Shown one piece after another: positions 56,540 through 64,000 of a DNA stretch of 64,000 nt. The stretch spans positions 1 through 64,000 of the forward strand of contig NZ_JADYUF010000001.1 of assembly GCF_021531655.1 (NCBI RefSeq), written 5' to 3'. The notes beneath the pieces are model-generated. The model ran no database searches, was not told the DNA's origin, and worked only from the letters and a program-made list of their open reading frames with translations. A program made the translations under genes and the position numbers. This DNA comes from Leyella stercorea (lineage in GTDB: Bacteria > Bacteroidota > Bacteroidia > Bacteroidales > Bacteroidaceae). The stretch's first letter is position 1; the number at the start of each line of letters is the position of its first letter.

Positions 56540-57793
56540 ATGTTGTCAAGCATACCCATAAGACTATTAATGGCAGGGCTGGTCGTGTGCTTCAGCACGA
56601 CAGCCACTGCCCAAAGGGATGTTGTGTTATCCAAAAACATTGCCTCGTTGCAGGTCGTTGCCGGCAATAGGTGGCTTTCTATGCCTATAATCAACATAAA
56701 GGACGGCACTCCGATAAATATCCATTTTGACGACCTTACACACGACTATCACAGATATGTCTATAAATTACAGCATTGCGAAGCCGACTGGTCAGCATCA
56801 GAAGGCATTTTCGACACTGACTTCTGCGACGGATTTGCCGATGGCGACGTTATTGACAGCTACACAAAGTCGGTCAATACCAATAGCATATACACCCATT
56901 ACGAACTGTCAATACCCAACGAACGATGCCGGCTGAATATGAGCGGCAACTATAGGCTCGCTGTTTATGACGACAACGATAAGGACACCATTCTATATGC
57001 TCATTTTATGGTGGTAGATCCATTTGTAAAAATTGAAGCAAGCGTATCGTCAAATACCGATATTGACGCAAATGCAACCCACCAACAAGTGTCAGGCAGC
57101 GTGGACTTTTCAGGATTAAGAATATCCAATCCCGAAAAAGAGCTAACGACAATAATAATGCAAAACGGTGTATGGAGCACAGCCCGTTACAACACCAAGC
57201 CTCAGACTGTGCTCTCAAATAAGATGATATTCAGCCACAACCGCGAACTGATTTTCGATGGTGGCAACGAATACCGCAAGTTTGAGATTCTTGACGTTGA
57301 GCGTCCTTCTATGGGTGTGGAGTCAATGTATTGGGATGGCACCAATTATTGTGCCGACCTATGGACCGATGAGCCACGACGTAATTATATATACGACGAA
57401 GATGCCAACGGACATTTCTACATTCGCAATAGCGACAACGTAGAGAACGACATTGCTTCTGACTATGTCAATGTGAAGTTTGCATTAAGCATCCAAAAGC
57501 AGCCTGGTCCGGTTTACATTAATGGAGTATGGACAAGCATTATGGGCAAGCACGGCATTAAGATGGAATACAATGACGATGCAAAACGATATGAAGCGTA
57601 TGCGCTGTTGAAGCAAGGCTACTATTCATACCGATATATTACAACTACCCTTGACGGTTCTACGGTATTGCCATTGACAGATGAAGGTAATTTCCATCAG
57701 ACAGAAAATGAATACCAGATACTCGTATATTACCGACAGTTCGGACAAAGGGCTGACCAGCTTGTGGGCTATAAGAATATCAAAACAAGGTAA
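56540..57793 (+). CDS. Type IX secretion plug-like protein (DUF5103)
   Basis: A 417-residue exported protein resembling DUF5103 proteins, which have been named the plug of the type IX secretion SprA channel. The ATG at 56540 gives a signal peptide (MLSSIPIRLLMAGLVVCFST then TATA); a TTG start nine bases earlier is less likely. Beta-rich throughout, with NRWLSMPIINIKDGTPINIHFDDL and IYDEDANGHFYIRNSD as characteristic segments. Function by family: closes the outer-membrane translocon until substrate is delivered. It sits in the same run as the TonB receptor. Type IX core genes are not in the window. Confidence 0.75.
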   Translation: MLSSIPIRLLMAGLVVCFSTTATAQRDVVLSKNIASLQVVAGNRWLSMPIINIKDGTPINIHFDDLTHDYHRYVYKLQHCEADWSASEGIFDTDFCDGFADGDVIDSYTKSVNTNSIYTHYELSIPNERCRLNMSGNYRLAVYDDNDKDTILYAHFMVVDPFVKIEASVSSNTDIDANATHQQVSGSVDFSGLRISNPEKELTTIIMQNGVWSTARYNTKPQTVLSNKMIFSHNRELIFDGGNEYRKFEILDVERPSMGVESMYWDGTNYCADLWTDEPRRNYIYDEDANGHFYIRNSDNVENDIASDYVNVKFALSIQKQPGPVYINGVWTSIMGKHGIKMEYNDDAKRYEAYALLKQGYYSYRYITTTLDGSTVLPLTDEGNFHQTENEYQILVYYRQFGQRADQLVGYKNIKTR

Positions 57794-57795
57794 AA

Positions 57796-57886
57796 AAAGT
57801 AATATATATCAAATGGCAAAGTAATATATATTAAATGGCAAAGTAATATATATTACTTGGTCAAGTATTATTATATTACTTTGCCA
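57796..57886. repeat. 22-base periodic intergenic repeat, locus D
   Basis: Between the convergent plug and lipoprotein genes. AAAGTAATATATAT-type units start at 57796, 57818 and 57840, each 22 bases long (first two end AAATGGC), and an in-phase CAAGTATTATTATA at 57862. The right end carries the inverted copy, so TGGCAAAGTAATATA (57813) pairs with TATATTACTTTGCCA (57872-57886). Confidence 0.65.
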
Positions 57887-57906
57887 TCATTCTTTCATTC
57901 TTATAT

Positions 57907-58713
57907 TTACTTCTTTATTCTGAAGAAAACCTTACCGTCGTAAGTGACAACAGTTTCTACATAATAGCTTATGGAGGTTTCAGGAATAGCAAGAACAGCA
58001 AAGAAATGTATTCCCTCACTATCCGCCTTGTCGAATGTCATATCGCTGAATACAGCCTGACGCAGGAACTGGCTTGGCACTTCATTTTTGAAGCATTCCT
58101 TACGCATATCGTTTGAATAAAGCTTATTGGCTCCTTTGTAGACATTAAGATTGACAATATTGTCGTAATATACATTGTCCACCTCTACACCATCCTCATT
58201 GCACGAGCTCTTGGCTACCTTATAAGTAGTAGGGTTTACCTGAACGTAGCAATGATACTTGTCATTATTATTAAAGAAAACAGTATCGCGCTTAACAACC
58301 TTATTTTGATTGATTGTCAACACCGTCTTGGCAGCAAACATGTCCAAATAAGATTTGTCACTTGTCTTGCACAGCTTTACCTTCTCGCCATTCTGGTTGA
58401 CAAATATAAACAGGTGGGGCGTCTGCTTCACAATATGATAGCTAATAGTGTTGCCGCCTACAATTATAAACGAGTCCTTCTCGATACGGAAATAAGCTGG
58501 CATACTTGTAGAGTCTGGAAAATAGACGGTATCACCCTTTATGCGAAAGACGACATCCTCGTCCTCGTCATCAAGCCATATACCTTGAAGATTCTTCTTT
58601 GCTACAAGATCTTCTGCTGCTTCTGATGTTTTGTTATTACGTGAGTTGCATCCTAAAACAAGGAAGAAACCTAAGATGAAACTTAATATTTTTACACTAT
58701 TGTTTGTAATCAT
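57907..58713 (-). CDS. Lipoprotein of unknown function
   Basis: A 268-residue lipoprotein (lipobox FLVLGC, Cys22) with a beta-strand-rich body, about a third of it acidic or Lys. It resembles Bacteroidales lipoproteins carrying a DUF4738-type domain, but I am not sure of this. No enzyme motif. Single gene behind a good promoter, convergent with the plug-protein gene and divergent from the HhH gene. Confidence 0.65.
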   Translation of the reverse strand: MITNNSVKILSFILGFFLVLGCNSRNNKTSEAAEDLVAKKNLQGIWLDDEDEDVVFRIKGDTVYFPDSTSMPAYFRIEKDSFIIVGGNTISYHIVKQTPHLFIFVNQNGEKVKLCKTSDKSYLDMFAAKTVLTINQNKVVKRDTVFFNNNDKYHCYVQVNPTTYKVAKSSCNEDGVEVDNVYYDNIVNLNVYKGANKLYSNDMRKECFKNEVPSQFLRQAVFSDMTFDKADSEGIHFFAVLAIPETSISYYVETVVTYDGKVFFRIKK

Positions 58714-58755
58714 GCTTATTGCCTCTAATGAAGACGGATGTTAATAATTTGCACA

Positions 58756-58786
58756 CAAAGGTAATGCTTTAGCTCAAAACAGCAAA
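58756..58786 (-). promoter_or_regulatory. Promoter of the lipoprotein gene
   Basis: Minus strand: TTTG (58783-58786), 19 bases, TACCTTTG (58756-58763); full consensus match, 43 bases before the ATG. Confidence 0.7.
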
Positions 58787-58835
58787 ACATTAGGCTTTAT
58801 TTTATTATAAATCTTTATTCTTTTTGATGATAATC

Positions 58836-58866
58836 TTGCAACGAACCATTACATTTACTATCTTTG
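58836..58866 (+). promoter_or_regulatory. Promoter of the HhH gene
   Basis: TTG (58836-58838), 20 bases, TATCTTTG (58859-58866), 34 bases before the ATG at 58900. Confidence 0.7.
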
Positions 58867-58899
58867 TGCCAAAACTAGTAATACCTTAAACTATATATT

Positions 58900-59817
58900 A
58901 TGCATAAATCTGACAGAAGAGGCTTGCTGTTCCTTTTGAGCCTGTTTGTTATCTTTGCCGTTCTTACAGGCTATTTCGCTGATACGGAATACAGCAATGA
59001 TATTGTCAACAATTCTGCTGACACCACTCTACATAAGAACCCATCACAACATAAGGAAGAAACTGCCGACGCATATGCCGTGCCTACACGCAAAGTAGAA
59101 ACGTTCTGCTTCGATCCCAATACAGCCGACAGCACACAACTGCTGCGTCTTGGACTACAACCATGGCAGGTTCGCAACATTTACAAATTCCGCGCTCGTG
59201 GTGGCGTATACCAATGCAAGGAAGACTTTGCCTACGTCTATGGTCTGACAGCCAAGGACTACAAGCGTTTGGCTCCATACATACACATCTCAAGTGACTA
59301 TCTTCCAGCCTCGTCATTGACCGAAGTCAGAAATGGCAGGCAGCGTACATACAGCCAAAGAGCCCAATACCATAATCACTCTATTGAATACAACTTTAAG
59401 GAGAAAGGGTACACACCCAAGATAAAGGATGGCGAGACATTGAAGATAAACAGCTCAGACACAACCGAACTGAAGAAGATTCCTGGAATAGGCAGCTACT
59501 ACGCCCGACGCATAGTAGACTACCGCACACGTCTCGGTGGATACGTTTCGAAAGAACAACTGTTAGAAATTGATGATTTTCCTGCCAAGGCTATAGCCTA
59601 CATAAATATCGACAGCGACAATATCAAGAAAATAAACATTAACAAGAGTTCTCTCGCACAGATCAAGCATCATCCATACATTAATTATTATCAAGCAAGT
59701 GCTATCGTCAACTACCGTCGGTTGCATGGTATGATTAAATCCATAAACGAACTGCATCTAATGAAAGAATTCTCACAAGAAGATCTCAAAAGAATAGAAC
59801 CTTATGTGACATACTAA
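58900..59817 (+). CDS. Helix-hairpin-helix protein, ComEA-like repeats
   Basis: A 305-residue protein with an N-terminal membrane or signal helix (LLFLLSLFVIFAVLTGYFA) and three helix-hairpin-helix modules (about 65-125, 185-235 and 240-305). Segments such as LKKIPGIGSYYARRIVDYR and LLEIDDFPAKAIAYI match HhH domains that bind DNA non-specifically, as in ComEA. With its anchor, it may bind DNA outside the inner membrane, for example in uptake; this is inference. Convergent with the TetR gene (13 bases). Confidence 0.83.
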   Translation: MHKSDRRGLLFLLSLFVIFAVLTGYFADTEYSNDIVNNSADTTLHKNPSQHKEETADAYAVPTRKVETFCFDPNTADSTQLLRLGLQPWQVRNIYKFRARGGVYQCKEDFAYVYGLTAKDYKRLAPYIHISSDYLPASSLTEVRNGRQRTYSQRAQYHNHSIEYNFKEKGYTPKIKDGETLKINSSDTTELKKIPGIGSYYARRIVDYRTRLGGYVSKEQLLEIDDFPAKAIAYINIDSDNIKKININKSSLAQIKHHPYINYYQASAIVNYRRLHGMIKSINELHLMKEFSQEDLKRIEPYVTY

Positions 59818-59830
59818 ACCCAGATAGCCC

Positions 59831-60457
59831 CTACTCGACTATAGACGAGTCAAGCAGAGCAATACCTTCAGCTGTGCATAAGCCACGCAGGAATAGGAAC
59901 AAAATGTTGTGCAATAAATCTTTCATTCCATATTTTTCATACATTTCAGTCTTCATAGCATACTCCATTGAAGCTGCACCTATCTGCGACACGATGTCAA
60001 AATCGACATCCTTACGGAAATGACCCTCACTCACAGCACGCGCAAAAAACTCATTGGCATTGGCATTACGCTTAATGCGTTTCTGGTTGAGATACTCCAT
60101 CACATGTCCATACTTTGATAGTTCTTGATAGAAAACCGGAGACACGTCACTGACATTTTGCATCTGAAATCTGTAGAACTCGAGGATAATGTCAATTGAA
60201 CTGTGGCTATTGTCATTGCTGAATTCTATCATATGCTTTTCAAATGCCTCCTCTTGCATACGGACACATTCCAAAAGCAATTCTTCCTTATTGGAAAATA
60301 TTTCATATAAAGTACGCTTCGATATGCTCAGGCGGCTCGCTATATCATCCATTTTGACAGCCTTGACCCCGCAACGTCTGAACTCACGCATAGCAACATG
60401 CATTATTTTGGCAGGCAGCTCCATACGGTAGTTGGTCTGTAAATTGTCTTTATGCAT
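59831..60457 (-). CDS. TetR/AcrR-family transcriptional regulator
   Basis: A 208-residue regulator. The N-terminal helix-turn-helix (KAVKMDDIASRLSISKRTLY, about 32-51) is typical of the family, followed by a helical ligand-binding domain with no identifiable ligand. It faces away from the malic enzyme gene. A self-regulating or neighbouring target is possible. Its promoter region is 50 bases long. Confidence 0.88.
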   Translation of the reverse strand: MHKDNLQTNYRMELPAKIMHVAMREFRRCGVKAVKMDDIASRLSISKRTLYEIFSNKEELLLECVRMQEEAFEKHMIEFSNDNSHSSIDIILEFYRFQMQNVSDVSPVFYQELSKYGHVMEYLNQKRIKRNANANEFFARAVSEGHFRKDVDFDIVSQIGAASMEYAMKTEMYEKYGMKDLLHNILFLFLRGLCTAEGIALLDSSIVE

Positions 60458-60503
60458 CTGTATGTTTTATCAGTATATTTTTATGTGTATATTTAAAGCG
60501 ATG

Positions 60504-60534
60504 CAAAGTTACAAAAACTTTCGATTGGTTCAAA
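60504..60534 (-). promoter_or_regulatory. Promoter of the TetR gene
   Basis: Minus strand: TTTG (60531-60534), 19 bases, TAACTTTG (60504-60511); full match. It lies back-to-back with the malic enzyme promoter. Confidence 0.7.
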
Positions 60535-60561
60535 GTTTTCTAAATAAAAACACCAATAAAG

Positions 60562-60592
60562 TTGTATATTTTCTTGTTTTTAGTTACTTTTG
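60562..60592 (+). promoter_or_regulatory. Promoter of the malic enzyme gene
   Basis: TTG (60562-60564), 20 bases, TACTTTTG (60585-60592). Predicted start near 60599, leaving a leader of about 60 bases. Confidence 0.7.
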
Positions 60593-60660
60593 TATCGTAT
60601 TATAAGTTAATATTAGTAATTTGTAAAAAATGCACATAAAACAATAAAAACAGAATAAAA

Positions 60661-62949
60661 ATGGTAAAAATTACAAAAGAAAACGCTTTGGAATATCACC
60701 AAAGCGGTCGTCCTGGCAAGATTGAAGTCAAGCCGACAAAACCTTACCACACCCAAACCGACCTTAGTCTTGCATATTCTCCTGGAGTGGCTTTCCCATG
60801 CTTGGAAATCCAGAGCAATCCTGACGATGTGTACAAGTACACCGATAAAGGCAACCTTGTTGCTGTGATATCAAATGGTACTGCAGTACTTGGCCTTGGC
60901 GACATTGGTGCCATGAGTGGCAAGCCAGTAATGGAAGGCAAGGGACTTCTGTTTAAGATTTACGGAGGCATCGATGTGTTTGACATAGAGGTCGACGAGA
61001 AAGACCCAGAGAAGTTCTGTGAGGCTGTAGAGAAGATCGCTCCTACTTTTGGTGGTATCAACCTTGAGGACATCAAGGCACCAGAATGCTTCTATATTGA
61101 AGAACGTCTGAAGAAGACTCTCGACATTCCGGTTATGCACGACGACCAGCATGGTACTGCCATCATATCGGCTGCAGGATTGAAGAATGCTCTTGAAGTT
61201 GCTGGCAAGGACATTGCAAATGTGCACATCGTTGTGAATGGTGCAGGTGCTGCCGCCATAAGCTGTACAAAGCTTTATGTGGCTTTGGGCGCGAAGATTG
61301 AGAATATCGTAATGCTCGACTCTAAAGGCGTTATCACAGCCGACCGTCCCAACCTTACCACACAGAAGCAGATGTTCGCCACTCACCGAACTGACATCCA
61401 CACTCTTGAGGAGGCTATCAAAGGTGCCGATGTATTCGTAGGTCTGTCAAAGGGCAACGTGCTTTCGCAGGATATGATACGCTCAATGTCTGATTCGCCT
61501 ATCGTGTTTGCTCTTGCCAACCCCGTACCAGAAATCAGCTATGAGGACGCTATGGCAAGCCGTCCTGACGTGCTCATGTCAACAGGTCGTAGCGACTATC
61601 CCAACCAGATTAACAACGTTATCGGTTTCCCATACATCTTCCGCGGTGCTCTTGACGTTCATGCCAAGGCTATCAACGAGGAGATGAAGATGGCTGCCGT
61701 ACATGCTATTGCCGACTTGGCTAAGCAGCCTGTTCCCGATATCGTAAATGAGGTTTACCATGTCAACGACCTTAGCTTCGGACCTAAGTATTTCATTCCG
61801 AAACCTGTCGACCCGCGTCTTATCACAGAGGTTAGTGCTGCTGTGGCAAAGGCAGCTATCGAAAGTGGAGTTGCAAGAAAGACCATAACCGACTGGGATT
61901 CGTACAAGAAGAACCTTATGGAGCTGCTCGGTCAGGAAACCAAGCTCACACGCAATCTGCATGATACAGCACGCATGCACCCACAGCGTGTAGTATTTGC
62001 CGAGGGTGCCCATCCTTCAATGATGAAAGCTGCAGTACAGGCCAAGACCGAAGGCTTCTGCTACCCTATTCTATTGGGCAACCCCGACCGCTTGCGCCGT
62101 GTTGCAGAGCGTTTGAAGCTTAATCTTGATGGTATTGAGTTGATTGATATGCGTGCCGATCAGGAACAGGGCAGACGTGCTACATATGCCAAACATCTGG
62201 CAAAGAAGCGTGCTCGTCAAGGTTACACATTCGAGGAGGCTTATGACAAGATGTACGAGCGCAACTACTTCGGTATGATGATGGTTGAAACTGGCGACGC
62301 AGACGCATTCATTACCGGCTTGTATACCAAATACTCAAACACAATCAAGGTGGCAAAGGAGGTTATCGGTATACGTCCCGAATTCAATACATTCGCCACA
62401 ATGCATATCCTCAACACCAAGAAGGGCGTGTTCTTCCTCTCGGATACACTCATCAACCGCCATCCGGACGAGAACATACTTATCGACATTGCACGTCTTT
62501 CGGCCAATACAGTTCAGTTCTTCAACGAGGAGCCACACATTGCTATGATTAGCTACTCTAACTTTGGTACAGACGAAATTGGCAGCCCCGTGAAGGTTCA
62601 TAACGCTGTAGAAACATTGCAATCACGTTATCCCGATATGGTCATCGATGGTGAGATGCAGGTTAATTTCGCTCTCAACAAGCAGCTTCGTGACGGCAAG
62701 TATCCGTTCACACGCCTGAAGGGACTGGATGTAAACACTCTTGTATTCCCCAATATGAGCAGTGCTCAGGGTAGCTACAAATTGTTGCAGGCATTGGATC
62801 CTGACGCCGAAATCATCGGTCCGATTCAGATGGGTCTCAACAAGCCTATCCACTTCACCGACTTCGAAAGTTCGGTACGCGACATTGTCAACATCACAGC
62901 TGTGGCTGTAATCGATGCTTACGTTGACAAGATAAAGAAAGAAAAATAA
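60661..62949 (+). CDS. maeB: NADP-dependent malic enzyme with phosphotransacetylase-like C-terminal domain
   Basis: A 762-residue MaeB-type enzyme: oxidative decarboxylation of malate to pyruvate. The malic domain (about 1-410) has [12 protein letters not shown], the metal-site [10 protein letters not shown] and nucleotide-binding [12 protein letters not shown]. The C-terminal half (about 430-762) resembles phosphotransacetylase ([15 protein letters not shown]), a fused domain in MaeB thought to be regulatory and not catalytic for acetyl phosphate. Single gene with strong promoter, near a TetR regulator. Confidence 0.94.
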   Translation: MVKITKENALEYHQSGRPGKIEVKPTKPYHTQTDLSLAYSPGVAFPCLEIQSNPDDVYKYTDKGNLVAVISNGTAVLGLGDIGAMSGKPVMEGKGLLFKIYGGIDVFDIEVDEKDPEKFCEAVEKIAPTFGGINLEDIKAPECFYIEERLKKTLDIPVMHDDQHGTAIISAAGLKNALEVAGKDIANVHIVVNGAGAAAISCTKLYVALGAKIENIVMLDSKGVITADRPNLTTQKQMFATHRTDIHTLEEAIKGADVFVGLSKGNVLSQDMIRSMSDSPIVFALANPVPEISYEDAMASRPDVLMSTGRSDYPNQINNVIGFPYIFRGALDVHAKAINEEMKMAAVHAIADLAKQPVPDIVNEVYHVNDLSFGPKYFIPKPVDPRLITEVSAAVAKAAIESGVARKTITDWDSYKKNLMELLGQETKLTRNLHDTARMHPQRVVFAEGAHPSMMKAAVQAKTEGFCYPILLGNPDRLRRVAERLKLNLDGIELIDMRADQEQGRRATYAKHLAKKRARQGYTFEEAYDKMYERNYFGMMMVETGDADAFITGLYTKYSNTIKVAKEVIGIRPEFNTFATMHILNTKKGVFFLSDTLINRHPDENILIDIARLSANTVQFFNEEPHIAMISYSNFGTDEIGSPVKVHNAVETLQSRYPDMVIDGEMQVNFALNKQLRDGKYPFTRLKGLDVNTLVFPNMSSAQGSYKLLQALDPDAEIIGPIQMGLNKPIHFTDFESSVRDIVNITAVAVIDAYVDKIKKEK

Positions 62950-62967
62950 TATATTTACCAAAAACCT

Positions 62968-63011
62968 GAGGGGATATGCTTCATGCAATGAATGTGTGAG
63001 CACATCCCCTC
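62968..63011 (+). repeat. Hairpin between malic enzyme and ispE
   Basis: GAGGGGATATGCT (62968-62980) pairs with AGCACATCCCCTC (62999-63011), one G-T or A-C mismatch. No T tract worth the name follows (TTGCATTT), and ispE begins 33 bases later. Confidence 0.6.
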
Positions 63012-63043
63012 TTGCATTTATCCCTAAATACACCTTATATAAT

Positions 63044-63889
63044 ATGATTGATTTTCCTTGTGCAAAAATAAATCTCGGACTAAATATTGTCGAGAAACGA
63101 AACGATGGTTACCACAATCTGCAGACTGTTTTCCTGCCAGTACAGCTTTGTGATGCATTGGAGATAAAGACAATGAGCGAGCTGTTCCCATCAGATACAA
63201 ATTGCGACCTTAAGGTAAGTGGCGACGGAATATGCTGCAACGAGGCTGACAATCTTGTAGTGAAAGCCTACAATATGCTGGCAGCCGACTATGAAATACC
63301 GCGTATTCATACACACCTGTACAAACGAATACCGAGCCAGGCCGGACTCGGAGGAGGTTCGAGCGATGCTGCTTTTATGCTGAAGTTGCTCGACCAGCGT
63401 TTTCGCATCAACGCAGGTAATGCCGAACTGGAGAAGTATGCTGCACGCTTGGGTGCTGACTGTCCTTTCTTCATCAATGCCGAACCTGCCTATGCCGAGG
63501 GTATTGGCGAGATTCTGTCGCCTGTAGAAATCACTGACAACGCATTAAGCGGCTACACACTTGTGATAGTAAAGCCACAAGTGTCCGTATCTACCAAGGA
63601 GGCCTTTGCAGGAATTACTCCACATATGCCCAAGGTGTCGTGCCGTGAAATTGTAGCTATGCCAATAGAAGAATGGAAGGGATTGCTGACCAACGATTTC
63701 GAAGATAGCGTATTTGCCCAATATCCCGAATTACAGACCATAAAAAACAAACTATATGAAGCAGGAGCGGCATATGCTCAGATGAGTGGAAGCGGCAGCT
63801 CTATTTTCGGAATATTCAAAACTAAGCCTTGCAACGACTCTATTCACAAAACTTTCGTCGGAAGCAAGATCTACATTCTCAGTTTGTAA
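63044..63889 (+). CDS. ispE: 4-diphosphocytidyl-2-C-methyl-D-erythritol kinase
   Basis: A 281-residue GHMP kinase in the MEP pathway of isoprenoid synthesis. The start at 63044 (MIDFPCAKINLGLN) is the family start; an upstream GTG frame runs through the hairpin. The ATP loop PSQAGLGGGSSDAAFML and C-terminal MSGSGSSIFGIF motif are intact. Follows malic enzyme without its own visible promoter. Confidence 0.95.
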   Translation: MIDFPCAKINLGLNIVEKRNDGYHNLQTVFLPVQLCDALEIKTMSELFPSDTNCDLKVSGDGICCNEADNLVVKAYNMLAADYEIPRIHTHLYKRIPSQAGLGGGSSDAAFMLKLLDQRFRINAGNAELEKYAARLGADCPFFINAEPAYAEGIGEILSPVEITDNALSGYTLVIVKPQVSVSTKEAFAGITPHMPKVSCREIVAMPIEEWKGLLTNDFEDSVFAQYPELQTIKNKLYEAGAAYAQMSGSGSSIFGIFKTKPCNDSIHKTFVGSKIYILSL

Positions 63890-63948
63890 TTAGCTTAAAA
63901 GCAATAAGAAAGTTGAAAAACATAAGAGCGAAAGAAGGTTAAGTAAAT

Positions 63949-64000
63949 ATGAAAAAGGACAATAGCAATGAATGTTTCCCACACGTAGACGAAAGCGGAA
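63949..64000 (+). CDS. Start of a further gene, cut by the window edge
   Basis: Seventeen codons, MKKDNSNECFPHVDESG, run off the right edge in frame. The FPHVDESG pattern resembles the N-terminus of some Nudix hydrolases (FPxVDExG), but so short a fragment proves little. 59 bases after ispE. Confidence 0.4.
   Translation, partial: MKKDNSNECFPHVDESG

Noticed and set aside
62996..63043. GTG start for ispE
   Set aside because: Runs through the hairpin arm; the conserved family start is the ATG at 63044.

Overview
The window looks like chromosomal sequence from a Bacteroidales bacterium, most likely Prevotella or a close relative. The reasons are promoters of the Bacteroidetes type (-33 TTTG or TTG, 19-22 bases, then -7 TAnnTTTG) in front of many genes, scarce Shine-Dalgarno sequences, a DUF5112/DUF5113-type sensor protein, a predicted type IX secretion plug protein, a TonB-dependent receptor with a carboxypeptidase-like N-terminal domain, and a hisGDC gene order. 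Nearly all genes are ordinary housekeeping or metabolic genes. I see no prophage, transposase, CRISPR array, rRNA or tRNA.

Layout. 0.1-6 kb (+): SLC13-type transporter, MetA, a large U32-family protein and a zinc-ribbon membrane lipoprotein. 6-17.5 kb (-): YqaA-like and unknown membrane proteins, purD, a DPP-IV-like S9 peptidase overlapping an RlmL-type methyltransferase, cysE and a 1183-residue TPR/histidine-kinase-like protein. 17.7-27.1 kb (+): engB with an ABC-F gene, then a complete glycine cleavage and lipoylation operon (lplA-gcvT-gcvH-gcvPA-gcvPB-lpd). 27.4-30.6 kb (-): hisG-hisD-hisC. 30.7-38.2 kb (+): a lytic transglycosylase lipoprotein; panB, an MFS transporter, a cupin and a MATE transporter; then HU, a 29-residue basic ribosomal-type protein and RNase G/E. 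38.5-52.1 kb (-): tamB; galM, a sugar MFS transporter and galK; folC; grpE-dnaJ; a second ABC-F gene. 52.4-57.8 kb (+): an RluD-type pseudouridine synthase, a CbpA-like DnaJ, a TonB receptor and the type IX plug protein. 57.9-64 kb: a lipoprotein, an HhH protein, a TetR regulator, a malic enzyme, ispE and the first codons of another gene.

The functional groups are one-carbon/glycine catabolism with its own lipoate ligase and E3 subunit, galactose uptake and the first Leloir steps, protein folding (grpE-dnaJ, cbpA-like), ribosome- and RNA-linked factors (two ABC-F proteins, EngB, RNase G, RluD-like, RlmL-like, a bS22/mS38-like peptide), and amino-acid synthesis (MetA, CysE, HisGDC).

Most worth a second look: (1) four intergenic spacers carry different sequences but share one design, imperfect tandem units repeating every 22 bases with inverted copies at the edge; (2) a terminator-like hairpin with eight T spans the start codon of the TonB receptor; (3) the giant sensor protein appears to hold a good ATPase domain without a phospho-acceptor histidine and, further along, a histidine box with a decayed ATPase; (4) a tiny conserved-looking ribosomal-type peptide lies between HU and RNase G.
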